This document shows positions 27,627 through 36,513 of a stretch of 64,000 bases of DNA, in pieces. This DNA comes from Arcobacter ellisii (GTDB lineage Bacteria; Campylobacterota; Campylobacteria; Campylobacterales; Arcobacteraceae). Below the pieces are notes generated by a model. It ran no database searches and had not been told where the DNA came from. It saw only the letters and a program-made list of their open reading frames with translations. The stretch lies in the NCBI RefSeq assembly GCF_003544915.1, contig NZ_CP032097.1:2542001-2606000 (forward strand), written 5' to 3'. The translations under genes and the position numbers were made by a program. The first letter of the stretch is position 1. Each line of letters begins with the position of its first letter.

Positions 27627-28304
27627 ATAATAAAAGTACTTATGATAGAGGATGATTTAGAATTAGCTCAAATCATCACTGATTATTTAAAATCATTTGA
27701 CATAGAAGTTATTAACACAGATAGTCCTTACAATGGACTATCAATGCTTAATGTACATAAAGATTATCAACTTATTATTCTTGATTTAACTCTTCCTGAA
27801 ATTGATGGTTTAGAGTTAATTCCAAAAATAAGAGAAAAATCTGATATTCCAATTATCATTAGTTCAGCGCGAGATGATATTTTAGATAAAGTTATGGGAT
27901 TAGAAAGAGGTGCAGATGATTATCTTCCAAAACCTTACAATCCAAGAGAACTACAAGCTAGAATAAAAACTATTCTAAAAAGAGTTGAATCAAAAGATGA
28001 ATCTAAAAAAACAGAGCAAAACTCTTTATTTGAAGTGAAAGAGAGTGATATGCAAATATTTTTTAAAGGTGTTGCATTAACTCTTACATTAGCAGAATAT
28101 GATATTTTAAAACTACTAATTCAAAGAAATCACGGAGTAGTAGCAAGGGAAGATTTTATTTATGCAAGTGATAATATAGAAGATGATTCTTCACTTAAAA
28201 ATATCGATGTAATTATTTCAAGAATTAGAACAAAACTATCTAAAATAGATGATAGTGAAACTCATATTAAATCAGTAAGAGGTATTGGATATCAGTTAAT
28301 ATGA
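27627..28304 (+). CDS. cprR: OmpR-type response regulator, CprR-like; probable AUA start
   Basis: Receiver domain (about 1-118) with phospho-acceptor Asp in LIILDLTLPEIDG, conserved Ser/Thr and Lys (ISSARDD, YLPKPYN), and a C-terminal winged helix (TLAEYDILKLLIQRNHGVV to IKSVRGIGYQLI). From the ATG at 27642 the protein (220 aa) would start MIEDD and lack the first beta strand. The frame is open upstream to a stop at 27621 and encodes IIKVL before it, restoring the usual KVLMIEDD. AAAAGGA ends at 27620, 6 nt from ATA 27627. I therefore place the start at ATA (225 aa). The order htrA-cprR-cprS supports the name; partner kinase overlaps by 4 nt. Confidence 0.8.
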   Translation: MIKVLMIEDDLELAQIITDYLKSFDIEVINTDSPYNGLSMLNVHKDYQLIILDLTLPEIDGLELIPKIREKSDIPIIISSARDDILDKVMGLERGADDYLPKPYNPRELQARIKTILKRVESKDESKKTEQNSLFEVKESDMQIFFKGVALTLTLAEYDILKLLIQRNHGVVAREDFIYASDNIEDDSSLKNIDVIISRIRTKLSKIDDSETHIKSVRGIGYQLI

Positions 28305-29524
28305 TAAAAAATATCTCTATTTCTACTTTTGTAAATATCATATTTACATTAGCATTTATCTCTATTTTTATAACTTTTGCTATGTTTATCAATTATGATA
28401 AACAAAAACATGAACTTTCACTTCAAAATAGATATGAACTAATTGCAGAAAATTTTTTAAGTTCATTCCAAAATCAGCCAACAATTGAATCTTTAATAGC
28501 TTTATATAAAAAGTTTCAAGTTATGCCTGTTGAAGATAGGGACAAAAAATTAGAGATTATCAAAAATGCTCAAGAATTAACAATCACTCAAAATTATCTT
28601 GGAACTTATAGAGTTTACAAATATAATGATACATACTATATTTATGTTCAACAATATGGATATAACTTGATGTTAAAAGATTCTGCAAATCACAATTATA
28701 GTATGGCTTTTATAATCGTTGGATTTGCTATATCTTTATTTACATTCTTATTTTTATATGAAATTTTAAAAAGAAAATTAAGACCTTTAAATACACTAAA
28801 TAAACAAATTATAGAATTTTCAGCTGGTAAAAAAGATATAAAACTAAATTATACAAGTAATGATGAAATTGGAACAATTGCTAGAAATTTTAATGAAGCA
28901 ATAAATATTATAAATAATCAATCTAAATCAAAAGATTTGTTTATGCGAAATATGATGCATGAATTAAAAACTCCAATTACAAAAGCTATGTTTATTGCTG
29001 AAACTTTAGAAGATGACAAAACAAGAGAAAACCTTCAAAGAGCATTTAAAAGAATGGATGATATTATCAAAGAGTTAGCAACTGTTGAGAAATTAACTTC
29101 TAAAAATACAATGATTTATAAAGAGGAAACAAATTTTTTCAATATTTATTCAAAAACTTTAGAAATTATGATGATAAATCCTGAAAATATAACAGCTAAA
29201 ATAAGAGATTTTAAATTCAATGTTGATATTTATATGATGTCAATTGCATTAAAAAACTTAATTGATAACGCAATAAAATTTTCAACAAATAAAAAAGCAA
29301 TAATCAATGCAAATAAAAAACATATTGAAATTATCTCTTTAGGTGAGCCTTTGAAAAATGAACTTTCATACTATACAGAAGCTTTTTCACAAGAGGAAAA
29401 AAGAAGTGATGGTTTTGGATTAGGACTTTATATTGTAAAAACAATAGTAAGTTTACATGGATTTAAACTTGAATATAAATATGAAGACGGGAAAAACTAC
29501 TTTATCATAAATATGACAAAGTAG
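28301..29524 (+). CDS. cprS: Sensor histidine kinase, CprS-like
   Basis: A 407-residue membrane kinase: TM1 about 10-30, a small external domain (about 31-133), TM2 about 134-153, a HAMP region (about 155-207, RPLNTLNKQIIEFSAG and DEIGTIARNFNEA), H-box MMHELKTPITKA with His220, N-box LKNLIDNAIKFS and G-box GFGLGLYIVK. It overlaps the regulator gene by 4 nt. In C. jejuni CprRS controls envelope and biofilm genes including htrA; transfer of that role here is inference. Its end is 7 nt from the convergent neighbour, with no visible terminator. Confidence 0.85.
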   Translation: MIKNISISTFVNIIFTLAFISIFITFAMFINYDKQKHELSLQNRYELIAENFLSSFQNQPTIESLIALYKKFQVMPVEDRDKKLEIIKNAQELTITQNYLGTYRVYKYNDTYYIYVQQYGYNLMLKDSANHNYSMAFIIVGFAISLFTFLFLYEILKRKLRPLNTLNKQIIEFSAGKKDIKLNYTSNDEIGTIARNFNEAINIINNQSKSKDLFMRNMMHELKTPITKAMFIAETLEDDKTRENLQRAFKRMDDIIKELATVEKLTSKNTMIYKEETNFFNIYSKTLEIMMINPENITAKIRDFKFNVDIYMMSIALKNLIDNAIKFSTNKKAIINANKKHIEIISLGEPLKNELSYYTEAFSQEEKRSDGFGLGLYIVKTIVSLHGFKLEYKYEDGKNYFIINMTK

Positions 29525-29531
29525 TTATTTC

Positions 29532-29951
29532 TTAACTTCTTACATCTTTCATAACTTCAAACCAATTTCTACTAAAATTCTTTTTGATATATTTTTCTCT
29601 ATGTGGAACAATACAGCCTGAACAGTTTTGATGAATATAATTTTCACCCACATATTGACTTCCATCCCTTGAATTTATATTACATTTTGAGTACAAAGTT
29701 TTATCTTCAACTTTTTCAAATCCCTCATCTTTAAATCTAAAGTTTGGACAGGCACATAAATAACAGTTTAAATCTTCCATATCGTGGCATTTTTTATTAT
29801 CTTTATAAAGTGGACAAAAATCTGGTTCATTTTTTACCATATTTTCAAATCTAAAATACTCTATTATTTCATCAACTGATTTATCTGTTAATTTTTTCAT
29901 TACATTTGCGTGTAGTTCTCCTTGTTTTAAAAACCACTCTTCATAAGTCAT
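29532..29951 (-). CDS. Cysteine-rich small-domain protein (cobalamin-cluster associated)
   Basis: A 139-residue protein with eight cysteines: 46, 55, 63, 66, 68, 90, 110 and 113 (FCPLY, KKCHD, CYLCACP, CSGC). The pattern resembles the cysteine-rich small domain (PF04071), a probable metal-binding module often encoded beside cobalamin genes. Its start overlaps the cbiB stop by 4 nt (ATGA), so it belongs to the cbiB unit. Role unknown; handling of cobalt or an Fe-S cluster is conceivable but unproven. Confidence 0.7.
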   Translation of the reverse strand: MTYEEWFLKQGELHANVMKKLTDKSVDEIIEYFRFENMVKNEPDFCPLYKDNKKCHDMEDLNCYLCACPNFRFKDEGFEKVEDKTLYSKCNINSRDGSQYVGENYIHQNCSGCIVPHREKYIKKNFSRNWFEVMKDVRS

Positions 29952-30838
29952 ATATAAACTCCTAAAATTAATACAATTATTATAAATATATCTAAACGAT
30001 TTCTAAGACTTAAAGCCTTTAAAACATCTTCATTTTCAATATTTTCTTTGCCATCTCCAAAAAATGGTTTATTTTTTATTTTTCCAAAATATGAAGTTGG
30101 TCCACCAAGTTTAACATTTATAGCTAGTGCCATTGCTGATATTGGAAATCCAGCATTGATACTTTCATGTTTTTCCCCAAATTCTCTAAATTTTAAAAGT
30201 GCTTTTAGGCTAAAAAATAGAATTGAAATTAAAATTGCAGTTATTCTTGATGGAATAAAGTTTGCCACATCATCAAGTCTTGCAGAAAATTTACCAAATT
30301 TTTCATATTTTTCATTTCTATATCCAACCATAGAATCAAGGGTATTTATAGCTTTATAAACAAAAGCTCCAACTATTCCAAAACATAAAAGATAAAAAAG
30401 TGGTGCAATAACTCCATCACTTAGGTTTTCTCCATAAGTTTCAACGGCTGCTTTATTTACTTCACTATTAGTTAGATTTGAAGTATCCCTACTAACTAAC
30501 ATAGAAATCTTTTCTCTTTTTATCTCTAAATTTTCACTTGAAATCACCTCTTTCACACTATCATAAAGCATTTTTGATGATATTGTAAATGATGCTAAAA
30601 AACCTTGAACTAAAACATTATCAAACAAAGATAAAATATATGAGATAAAAAAAACTATAACTAAAAGTGAGCTTGTAAGTAAAATTCCTCTAAAAATAGA
30701 GTCTTTATAAAATTTATTTTGAAACCAAGAGATATAGTTTCCCATTAAAATAATAGGATGTTTGAAAAATTTCAAATCTTCAAACTCACCAAAAACTCTA
30801 TCAATAATATATGCGATTAAAGCTACTTCATAAAACAT
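29948..30838 (-). CDS. cbiB: Adenosylcobinamide-phosphate synthase (CobD/CbiB)
   Basis: Membrane enzyme attaching aminopropanol (phosphate) to adenosylcobyric acid. With the start at 30838 it has 296 residues and begins MFYEVALIAYIIDRVFGEF, which fits the family; a longer frame to 30955 would overlap the divergent gene starting at 30931 and adds a non-family segment. Visible blocks: HPIILMGNYISWF, NLSDGVIAPLFYLLCFG, KAINTLDSMVGY and GFPISAMALAINVKLGG. Several membrane helices, including the C-terminal DIFIIIVLILGVYI. Confidence 0.92.
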   Translation of the reverse strand: MFYEVALIAYIIDRVFGEFEDLKFFKHPIILMGNYISWFQNKFYKDSIFRGILLTSSLLVIVFFISYILSLFDNVLVQGFLASFTISSKMLYDSVKEVISSENLEIKREKISMLVSRDTSNLTNSEVNKAAVETYGENLSDGVIAPLFYLLCFGIVGAFVYKAINTLDSMVGYRNEKYEKFGKFSARLDDVANFIPSRITAILISILFFSLKALLKFREFGEKHESINAGFPISAMALAINVKLGGPTSYFGKIKNKPFFGDGKENIENEDVLKALSLRNRLDIFIIIVLILGVYI

Positions 30839-30879
30839 CGAAATGACAAATTCCCTATTTTTAAATTCTTTTTTAATGA

Positions 30880-30885
30880 TATAAT
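30880..30885 (+). promoter_or_regulatory. Putative -10 box of the SDR-DUF2867 gene
   Basis: TATAAT 45 nt upstream of the ATG in the divergent region with cbiB; the gene also has AAAAGGAG with a 6-nt spacer. No -35 seen. Confidence 0.35.
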
Positions 30886-30930
30886 TTATAAGTTGCAATA
30901 GTATCATTACTTTATTAAAAGGAGTCCAAA

Positions 30931-32349
30931 ATGAAAGTACTACTAACAGGCTCAACTGGATATATTGGAAGAAGATTAAAACAGATACTTTTAAATGATG
31001 AAAATATAGAGTTAAAACTTCTTGTTAGAAATAAAAAAAGTGTTTCATCTATAGATAAAAAAATAGAGATTATTGAAGGGGATACATTTAATAAAGAATC
31101 TTTAAAAGAAGCCCTAAAAAATGTGGAAGTTGCTTATTATTTGATTCACTCTTTAAGTAATGAAAACTATAAAGACCTAGATAAAATTTCAGCTCAAAAC
31201 TTTTTGGATGTGGCTGCTTTATGTGGGGTAAAAAGAATCATTTATCTTGGTGGACTTGGTGTTAAAAATGAAAATACAAGTGAACATTTATTAAGCCGTA
31301 TAGAAACTGGCGAAATTTTAAGTTCAAATAAAAATGTACAAACTATTTGGTTTAGAGCTGGTGTAATAATAGGTTCTGGAAGTGCAAGTTTTGAGATTAT
31401 TAGAAACTTAACAGAAAAACTTCCTATTATGACAACTCCAAAATGGGTAAATACAAAAGCTCAACCAATCGCTGTAAGTGATGTTTTATCCTACCTACAC
31501 AATGGTTTGTATTTGAATGAAAAAGAAAATTTGATTGTTGATATTGGAAGTGAACAACTAAGTTATAAAAATATGATGTTAAAAACTGCAAAAGTTTTGG
31601 GATTAAAAAGATATTTGATTACCTTGCCTTTTATGAGTATAAATCTCTCTTCATATTGGTTAAATCTTTTTACTCCTGTTCCTTTTACCGTTGCAAAAGC
31701 TTTAATCGAAGGACTTAAATCAGAGGTAATAATTCAAAATGATCACGCAAAAAAATATTTTCCAAACATAACACCAATCTCTTATGAAGAAGCTGTAAAA
31801 AACGCTATAAAAGAGATAGAAGAGAATCAAGTAATCAGCAGATGGAATGACAAAGGAGATGGTGTTTGGGAGAAAAATGCTCAAAATGAAATCTCAAAAG
31901 CTGTATTTATCGATAGAAAAGAAGTAGATATTTCAAATTTAGAAGCTTCAAAAGTTTATCAATCATTTATAGGAATTGGTGGTGAAAATGGTTGGTTTGA
32001 CTTTGATTTTTTATGGGAATTAAGAGGAATTATTGATAAATTGATTGGTGGAGTTGGACTAAAACGAGGAAGAAGAAGCCAATGTGATTTAAGAATTAGT
32101 GATTGTTTAGATTTTTGGAAAGTTGTGGATTTAAAAAAAGATGAAAGGCTTTTACTTTATGCTCAAATGAAAGTTCCTGGGGAAGCTTGGCTTGAGTTTA
32201 AAATCAAAGATAATAAACTAATCCAATCAGCATATTTTTATCCAAAAGGTGTTTTGGGAAGATTATACTGGTATGCGTTAGTTCCCCTACACTATTTTGT
32301 ATTTAACAATATGATAAAAAGTATAATCAAAAAGGCAAAAGCTCTTTAG
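30931..32349 (+). CDS. NAD(P)-binding SDR-like protein with C-terminal DUF2867
   Basis: A 472-residue protein: an atypical extended SDR domain (about 1-300) starting VLLTGSTGYIGRRLKQ, then a C-terminal DUF2867-type domain (about 330-470; IGGENGWFDFDFLWELRG, CDLRISDCLDFW, LLYAQMKVPGEAWLEF). This two-domain architecture is known in bacteria (YbjT-like) without firm function; reductase or epimerase activity is assumed from the fold. It runs opposite to the cobalamin genes and overlaps the 3' end of cobQ by 4 nt, so it is an insertion in the cluster rather than part of the pathway. Confidence 0.85.
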   Translation: MKVLLTGSTGYIGRRLKQILLNDENIELKLLVRNKKSVSSIDKKIEIIEGDTFNKESLKEALKNVEVAYYLIHSLSNENYKDLDKISAQNFLDVAALCGVKRIIYLGGLGVKNENTSEHLLSRIETGEILSSNKNVQTIWFRAGVIIGSGSASFEIIRNLTEKLPIMTTPKWVNTKAQPIAVSDVLSYLHNGLYLNEKENLIVDIGSEQLSYKNMMLKTAKVLGLKRYLITLPFMSINLSSYWLNLFTPVPFTVAKALIEGLKSEVIIQNDHAKKYFPNITPISYEEAVKNAIKEIEENQVISRWNDKGDGVWEKNAQNEISKAVFIDRKEVDISNLEASKVYQSFIGIGGENGWFDFDFLWELRGIIDKLIGGVGLKRGRRSQCDLRISDCLDFWKVVDLKKDERLLLYAQMKVPGEAWLEFKIKDNKLIQSAYFYPKGVLGRLYWYALVPLHYFVFNNMIKSIIKKAKAL

Positions 32350-33752
32350 CTTATGCTTTTTATTAAGTGTTCTACATCTAACTTTGCTTTTAAAGTAGAG
32401 ATGAAATTGTCTACCGTTTGTTTTTTGTACTCTTGAAAGTCAAAACCTATATAATCAGCTTTTATTGATTTAAAATATTTTGTTCTAAACTCATTATTAT
32501 CAAAAATTTGATGTACAAAAGTTCCTTTGAAATTTTGTTTTTCAAAAGATAAAGGATAATTTTGGCACATTCCGTGGTGTATTTCAAAACCTTCTATTTT
32601 TTCACCAAATAAGTCATAAGTTTTTTTCTCTAAGATTTTCTCTTTTTCAAAAGTTATCACATCATCAATTAAAGCAAAACCCTCTTCTTTGATGGCTTCT
32701 TCATTTTCCAAAGAGTATTTATCTTCAAGATTTTCAAACATCATTTCATATCCACCACAAATGGCACAAATATCTTTTTCGTAGTTTTTTATTTGTTCAA
32801 AAAGTCCACTCTCTTTTAGCCACTTTAAATCTTTGATTACAAGTTTACTTCCTGGCAAAATCACTAAATCAAACTTTTCAAGTGAAATATTTGAACTAAC
32901 AAACTCTACAAAAACCTCATCATCTGCAATCAAAGGCTCAAAATCGTTGTAATTACTCATATATGGATAAGCAATCACTGCAATATCAAGTTTTTTATTT
33001 CGTGGTTGTTGAACAAAGTTTTTTAAAGATGCACTATCTTCAAATCCAAGATTAAAAGGTAAATATGGCAACACTCCTAAAACTGGAATTTTAAACTCCT
33101 CTTCTATTATTCTTATTCCTTCATCAAAAAGTGTTAAATCACCTCTAAATTTATTTACAATTACACCTATTACATTTTTTCGTAACTTTTCTGGTAAAAG
33201 ATTATAAACTCCCCAAATAGAAGCAAAAACTCCACCTTTTTCTATGTCTGCCACTAAAATGATTTTTGTGTTATATTCTGTAGCTATAAAAATATTAGAT
33301 AAATCCTTATCCATAAGATTTAACTCTACGGGACTTCCAGCACCCTCACAAACAACACAATCATATTTTGCATCCAAATAATCAAAACATCGCTTTACAG
33401 CTGGCTTTAGTAAATCTAAATCCCTATAATATTCCCTAACATCTTTATTGGTTACAACTTTTCCTTCAACTATAAGTGAAGCAGAACTTCCACGACCAGA
33501 TTTTAATAAAACTGGATTTAGATGATATGAAGTTTTTACACCTAAAACCTCAGCTTGAAAATATTGAGCAATAGCAATCTCACTTCCATCATCACAAACA
33601 TGAGAGTTATTTGATACATTTTGAGCTTTAAATGGTGCAACGCTGACACCTAAATCTTGAAGTATTTTTGCTATTACAAAAGTTATTGTGGATTTTCCAG
33701 CATCACTACTTGTGCCGAAGATTGAGATATTATGAAGTTTTTTATTCATCAT
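32346..33752 (-). CDS. cobQ: Cobyric acid synthase
   Basis: Glutamine-dependent amidation of adenosylcobyrinic acid a,c-diamide at four side chains to cobyric acid. The 468 residues have an N-terminal dethiobiotin-synthetase-like P-loop domain (SIFGTSSDAGKSTITF near residue 12; VCEGAGSPVELNL; ADIEKGGVFAS) and a C-terminal type I glutaminase (CAICGGYEMM nucleophile Cys near residue 325; EIHHGMC). A little short of the usual ~490-510. Divergent from the PilJ-type kinase. Confidence 0.95.
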   Translation of the reverse strand: MMNKKLHNISIFGTSSDAGKSTITFVIAKILQDLGVSVAPFKAQNVSNNSHVCDDGSEIAIAQYFQAEVLGVKTSYHLNPVLLKSGRGSSASLIVEGKVVTNKDVREYYRDLDLLKPAVKRCFDYLDAKYDCVVCEGAGSPVELNLMDKDLSNIFIATEYNTKIILVADIEKGGVFASIWGVYNLLPEKLRKNVIGVIVNKFRGDLTLFDEGIRIIEEEFKIPVLGVLPYLPFNLGFEDSASLKNFVQQPRNKKLDIAVIAYPYMSNYNDFEPLIADDEVFVEFVSSNISLEKFDLVILPGSKLVIKDLKWLKESGLFEQIKNYEKDICAICGGYEMMFENLEDKYSLENEEAIKEEGFALIDDVITFEKEKILEKKTYDLFGEKIEGFEIHHGMCQNYPLSFEKQNFKGTFVHQIFDNNEFRTKYFKSIKADYIGFDFQEYKKQTVDNFISTLKAKLDVEHLIKSIS

Positions 33753-33877
33753 TTTTTCCGATTTTTTAATATTTTTTATAGTTATTTTATATACAGTTTA
33801 TTTATTAATTTTTTAAGAATACAGATATAATATGAAAGCTAAGTATATGTATTAATTCTTAAAATAAAGAATAAAAA

Positions 33878-35236
33878 ATGAAAAAATTTGTAAATGTTTT
33901 CAACCTTAAATATATTTACTTCATAGTATTTTCGAGTCTTATTGCTTGGGCATTTTTTGCCTATTTTACAATGAATACTCAAATTCGCAATCAAGAAATT
34001 TATGCCAAAATAATAAATCTTAGTGGAAAACAAAGAATGCTTTCCCAAAAAACTACACTTATAGCAAAAAGATATTTTGAATCAAAAGATGAAAATCTAA
34101 AAACTCATCTAAAAGAGTTAATCAACTTAATGAAAGAGGATTACTTTCATATCTCAAACAATCTAACTTCAAAGGAAGTTTGGAATATCTATTTTTCCCA
34201 AAATGATAATTTAGATAAAAAGGTAAAAAACTATTTTGAGTTGGTAGAACAATTTTATAAATCAAATGATTTTAATCTTTTAAAAGAGATTGAAAAAGAC
34301 TCTTTTGAGTTATTACCTCTTTTAGATAAAGCTGTTTATGTTTTTCAAAAAGAGAGTGATGAAAAAACAGCAGAGTTGTTAAAAAGAGAAAAATTTATTC
34401 TATTTGGAACTATTTTAACAATTTTGCTTGAAGCCTTGTTTATCGTTATACCTTCTATTAGAATTAGTGCTCAAAAAGAAAAAGAGTTAAATGAACTAAA
34501 TGCTTCTTTAAAAACAAGAATAGATGAAGCTATAGAAGAAAATTTAGAAAAAGAGAAAATAATCCAACAACAATTTCATTTTTCACAAATGGAAGAAGTA
34601 ATCGTAAATGTTTCCCATCAATGGCGACAACCTTTATCAGTAATATCAACTATTGCAAGTAGTATAAAAATCTCAAATGAAGAACTAACAGATAAAATCG
34701 ATATTATTATGTCAAAAGTGGATTATCTATCAAATACCATAAATAATTTTAATGAGTTTATAAAAATTGATGAAATTTTGGAAAATATAAAATTACATCA
34801 AATAATCGAAAAAACTCTTTTTGTTTTAGATTCGAGTTTAAAAACCTACAATATCAATATAAACAAAGATTTTTATAAAGATGAAATTTTTATAGTAGGA
34901 AATAGCACAAAATTATCCCAAGCACTACTAAGTATTTTTAATAATTCAAGGGATTTTCTAATCACTAATCAAATTGAAAATAAAGAGATTTATATAAAAA
35001 CTTATGTGGAAAACTCTTTTATTTTTATAGAGATTGAAGATAATGCAGGTGGAATAAAACAAGAAAATCTAAAAAAAGTTTTTGATATATACTTTACAAC
35101 AAAACACCAAAGTCAAGGAACTGGTCTTGGATTATATATCACTTACCATATAATCAAAAAATATTTTAAAGGAACAGTAGAAGCAAAAAATGGGCAATTT
35201 GGTGCAAAATTTATTATCAAATTGCCTTTGAAATAG
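33878..35236 (+). CDS. Sensor histidine kinase with PilJ-type N-terminal domain
   Basis: A 452-residue kinase: TM1 about 13-32, an external helical domain with the nitrate-sensor/PilJ-like signature INLSGKQRMLSQK near residue 46, TM2 about 173-195, a coiled coil, H-box VNVSHQWRQPLSVI with His247, an N-box (LLSIFNNSRDFL), and G-boxes DNAGGI and GTGLGLYITYH. Its regulator is not adjacent. It is inserted on the plus strand between cobQ and the KAP NTPase. PilJ-type domains sense nitrate/nitrite in some proteins; the ligand here is unknown. Confidence 0.88.
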   Translation: MKKFVNVFNLKYIYFIVFSSLIAWAFFAYFTMNTQIRNQEIYAKIINLSGKQRMLSQKTTLIAKRYFESKDENLKTHLKELINLMKEDYFHISNNLTSKEVWNIYFSQNDNLDKKVKNYFELVEQFYKSNDFNLLKEIEKDSFELLPLLDKAVYVFQKESDEKTAELLKREKFILFGTILTILLEALFIVIPSIRISAQKEKELNELNASLKTRIDEAIEENLEKEKIIQQQFHFSQMEEVIVNVSHQWRQPLSVISTIASSIKISNEELTDKIDIIMSKVDYLSNTINNFNEFIKIDEILENIKLHQIIEKTLFVLDSSLKTYNININKDFYKDEIFIVGNSTKLSQALLSIFNNSRDFLITNQIENKEIYIKTYVENSFIFIEIEDNAGGIKQENLKKVFDIYFTTKHQSQGTGLGLYITYHIIKKYFKGTVEAKNGQFGAKFIIKLPLK

Positions 35237-35244
35237 TTTGTGTT

Positions 35245-36504
35245 TTAGATTAATATTCCTGTTTCTATAAAGTTGTTGATTTTTTGGAAAGTTTTATCAT
35301 TTACATTTTTTGAAATATCTAGGCTATTTGCGAAATAATCACTTTTGAATAGTATTAAATTATCCTCTATGAATTTTTTTATTTCGTTAGCTTTTTCTTC
35401 GGAGATATCTTTTTTATATATTTTCTTATTTTTTAATCTAATTACATATTTTTCAAAATTTTCTGGATGTTTTACATGAGCATTTTCCATTGTGTCAACA
35501 GTATAATCGAAATCAACTCCTGCCATTCCAAACCAATTAATCATAAAATAGTCAAATTCCCAATCTTTTAATTTTCCAATATAATGTATATAAAAATTCT
35601 TTTTCTCATCTTTAGGTTTTTCTCTACATAAAGTTGTGTGATATAAAATAAAATTAATATTCACCAAAATCAAACATCTTAAAATATCTTCATCTGTTTC
35701 TTGTTTTTTATCAATCCACTCAACTAAATTATCTAAAACTTGAATATAAATTCTTGCATTTAACTCTTCTGTTTCTTTAATAGTTTTTAAAATAATATCT
35801 TTATAGTTATCTAAAACTCTATATTTTCCAATACTAAAAATAGTTTCAAAAAGTTCTTTTATAGTTGGTTCATATTTCAAAAACTTAGATACAGATTTTT
35901 CTTTTACATTTGAAAAAATCTTTTTTTCTTCACCTTCAAAAACATCATCATTTAAAATAATCACTACTTTACAATCTAAATCTATTGCAAAATGTGAAAT
36001 TAAACCAAATAAGTCATTTAAATCTATATCTTTTGATTTTCTTTCGAAATCATCAAAACAGATTAATCCACCATTTGAAAGATATAATAAAGCACTTTTT
36101 TTGATATTATTTTGTTGAATTTCATCTATGCCATCAACTAATTTTGATACATCAAAAAGTGAACAAAAACTACCAAATCTTTTTCCAAAATCTTTAGCTT
36201 TTTTGTATCCTTTCAAAACAATATTTTCTCCACCAACAGAACACAAATAAGCTTGTGCATAAATATTATCTTCGATTTTTTCAATTGATGTATTTCCATA
36301 TAAACTACAATAAACATAAGCTTTTTGATTTTCTTCTTGATATTGTATTATTTCATTGTTACTTAATTCTTTCCAAAAAAAAGTTTTACCACTTCCCCAT
36401 TTTCCAGAAAACATAATAACTTTACCGTTTGAAATATCTTTTTTCAAATAACCATTAGTTCCAACTAAATACTCTTCTAATCTTTGTTGATTTGATTTTT
36501 CCAT
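35245..36504 (-). CDS. KAP-family P-loop NTPase
   Basis: A 419-residue STAND/KAP-type NTPase. Walker A GKWGSGKT is at 34-41, with KVIMF before it. Walker B is LICFDDFER at 147-155, with the KAP-typical D-D-x-E-R. A sensor-like strand VVIILNDDVF follows at 180-189. The C-terminal half (about 215-419) is helical and charged, with no recognisable domain and no obvious membrane helix, unlike classical KAP proteins whose NTPase domain is interrupted by helices. Some KAP-like NTPases occur in phage-exclusion and defence loci. It is the last gene of the cobT-to-KAP run, 9 nt after the SDR gene. Function unknown. Confidence 0.8.
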   Translation of the reverse strand: MEKSNQQRLEEYLVGTNGYLKKDISNGKVIMFSGKWGSGKTFFWKELSNNEIIQYQEENQKAYVYCSLYGNTSIEKIEDNIYAQAYLCSVGGENIVLKGYKKAKDFGKRFGSFCSLFDVSKLVDGIDEIQQNNIKKSALLYLSNGGLICFDDFERKSKDIDLNDLFGLISHFAIDLDCKVVIILNDDVFEGEEKKIFSNVKEKSVSKFLKYEPTIKELFETIFSIGKYRVLDNYKDIILKTIKETEELNARIYIQVLDNLVEWIDKKQETDEDILRCLILVNINFILYHTTLCREKPKDEKKNFYIHYIGKLKDWEFDYFMINWFGMAGVDFDYTVDTMENAHVKHPENFEKYVIRLKNKKIYKKDISEEKANEIKKFIEDNLILFKSDYFANSLDISKNVNDKTFQKINNFIETGILI

Positions 36505-36513
36505 AATAAATTC

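Noticed and set aside
30839-30955. A 39-residue N-terminal extension of cbiB
   Set aside because: It would overlap the divergent gene starting at 30931, and the family N-terminus begins at the Met of 30838.
33753-33877. An attachment site or integration scar beside the PilJ-type kinase in the cob region
   Set aside because: No direct repeats, integrase or tRNA end nearby; only AT-rich divergent promoter-like DNA.
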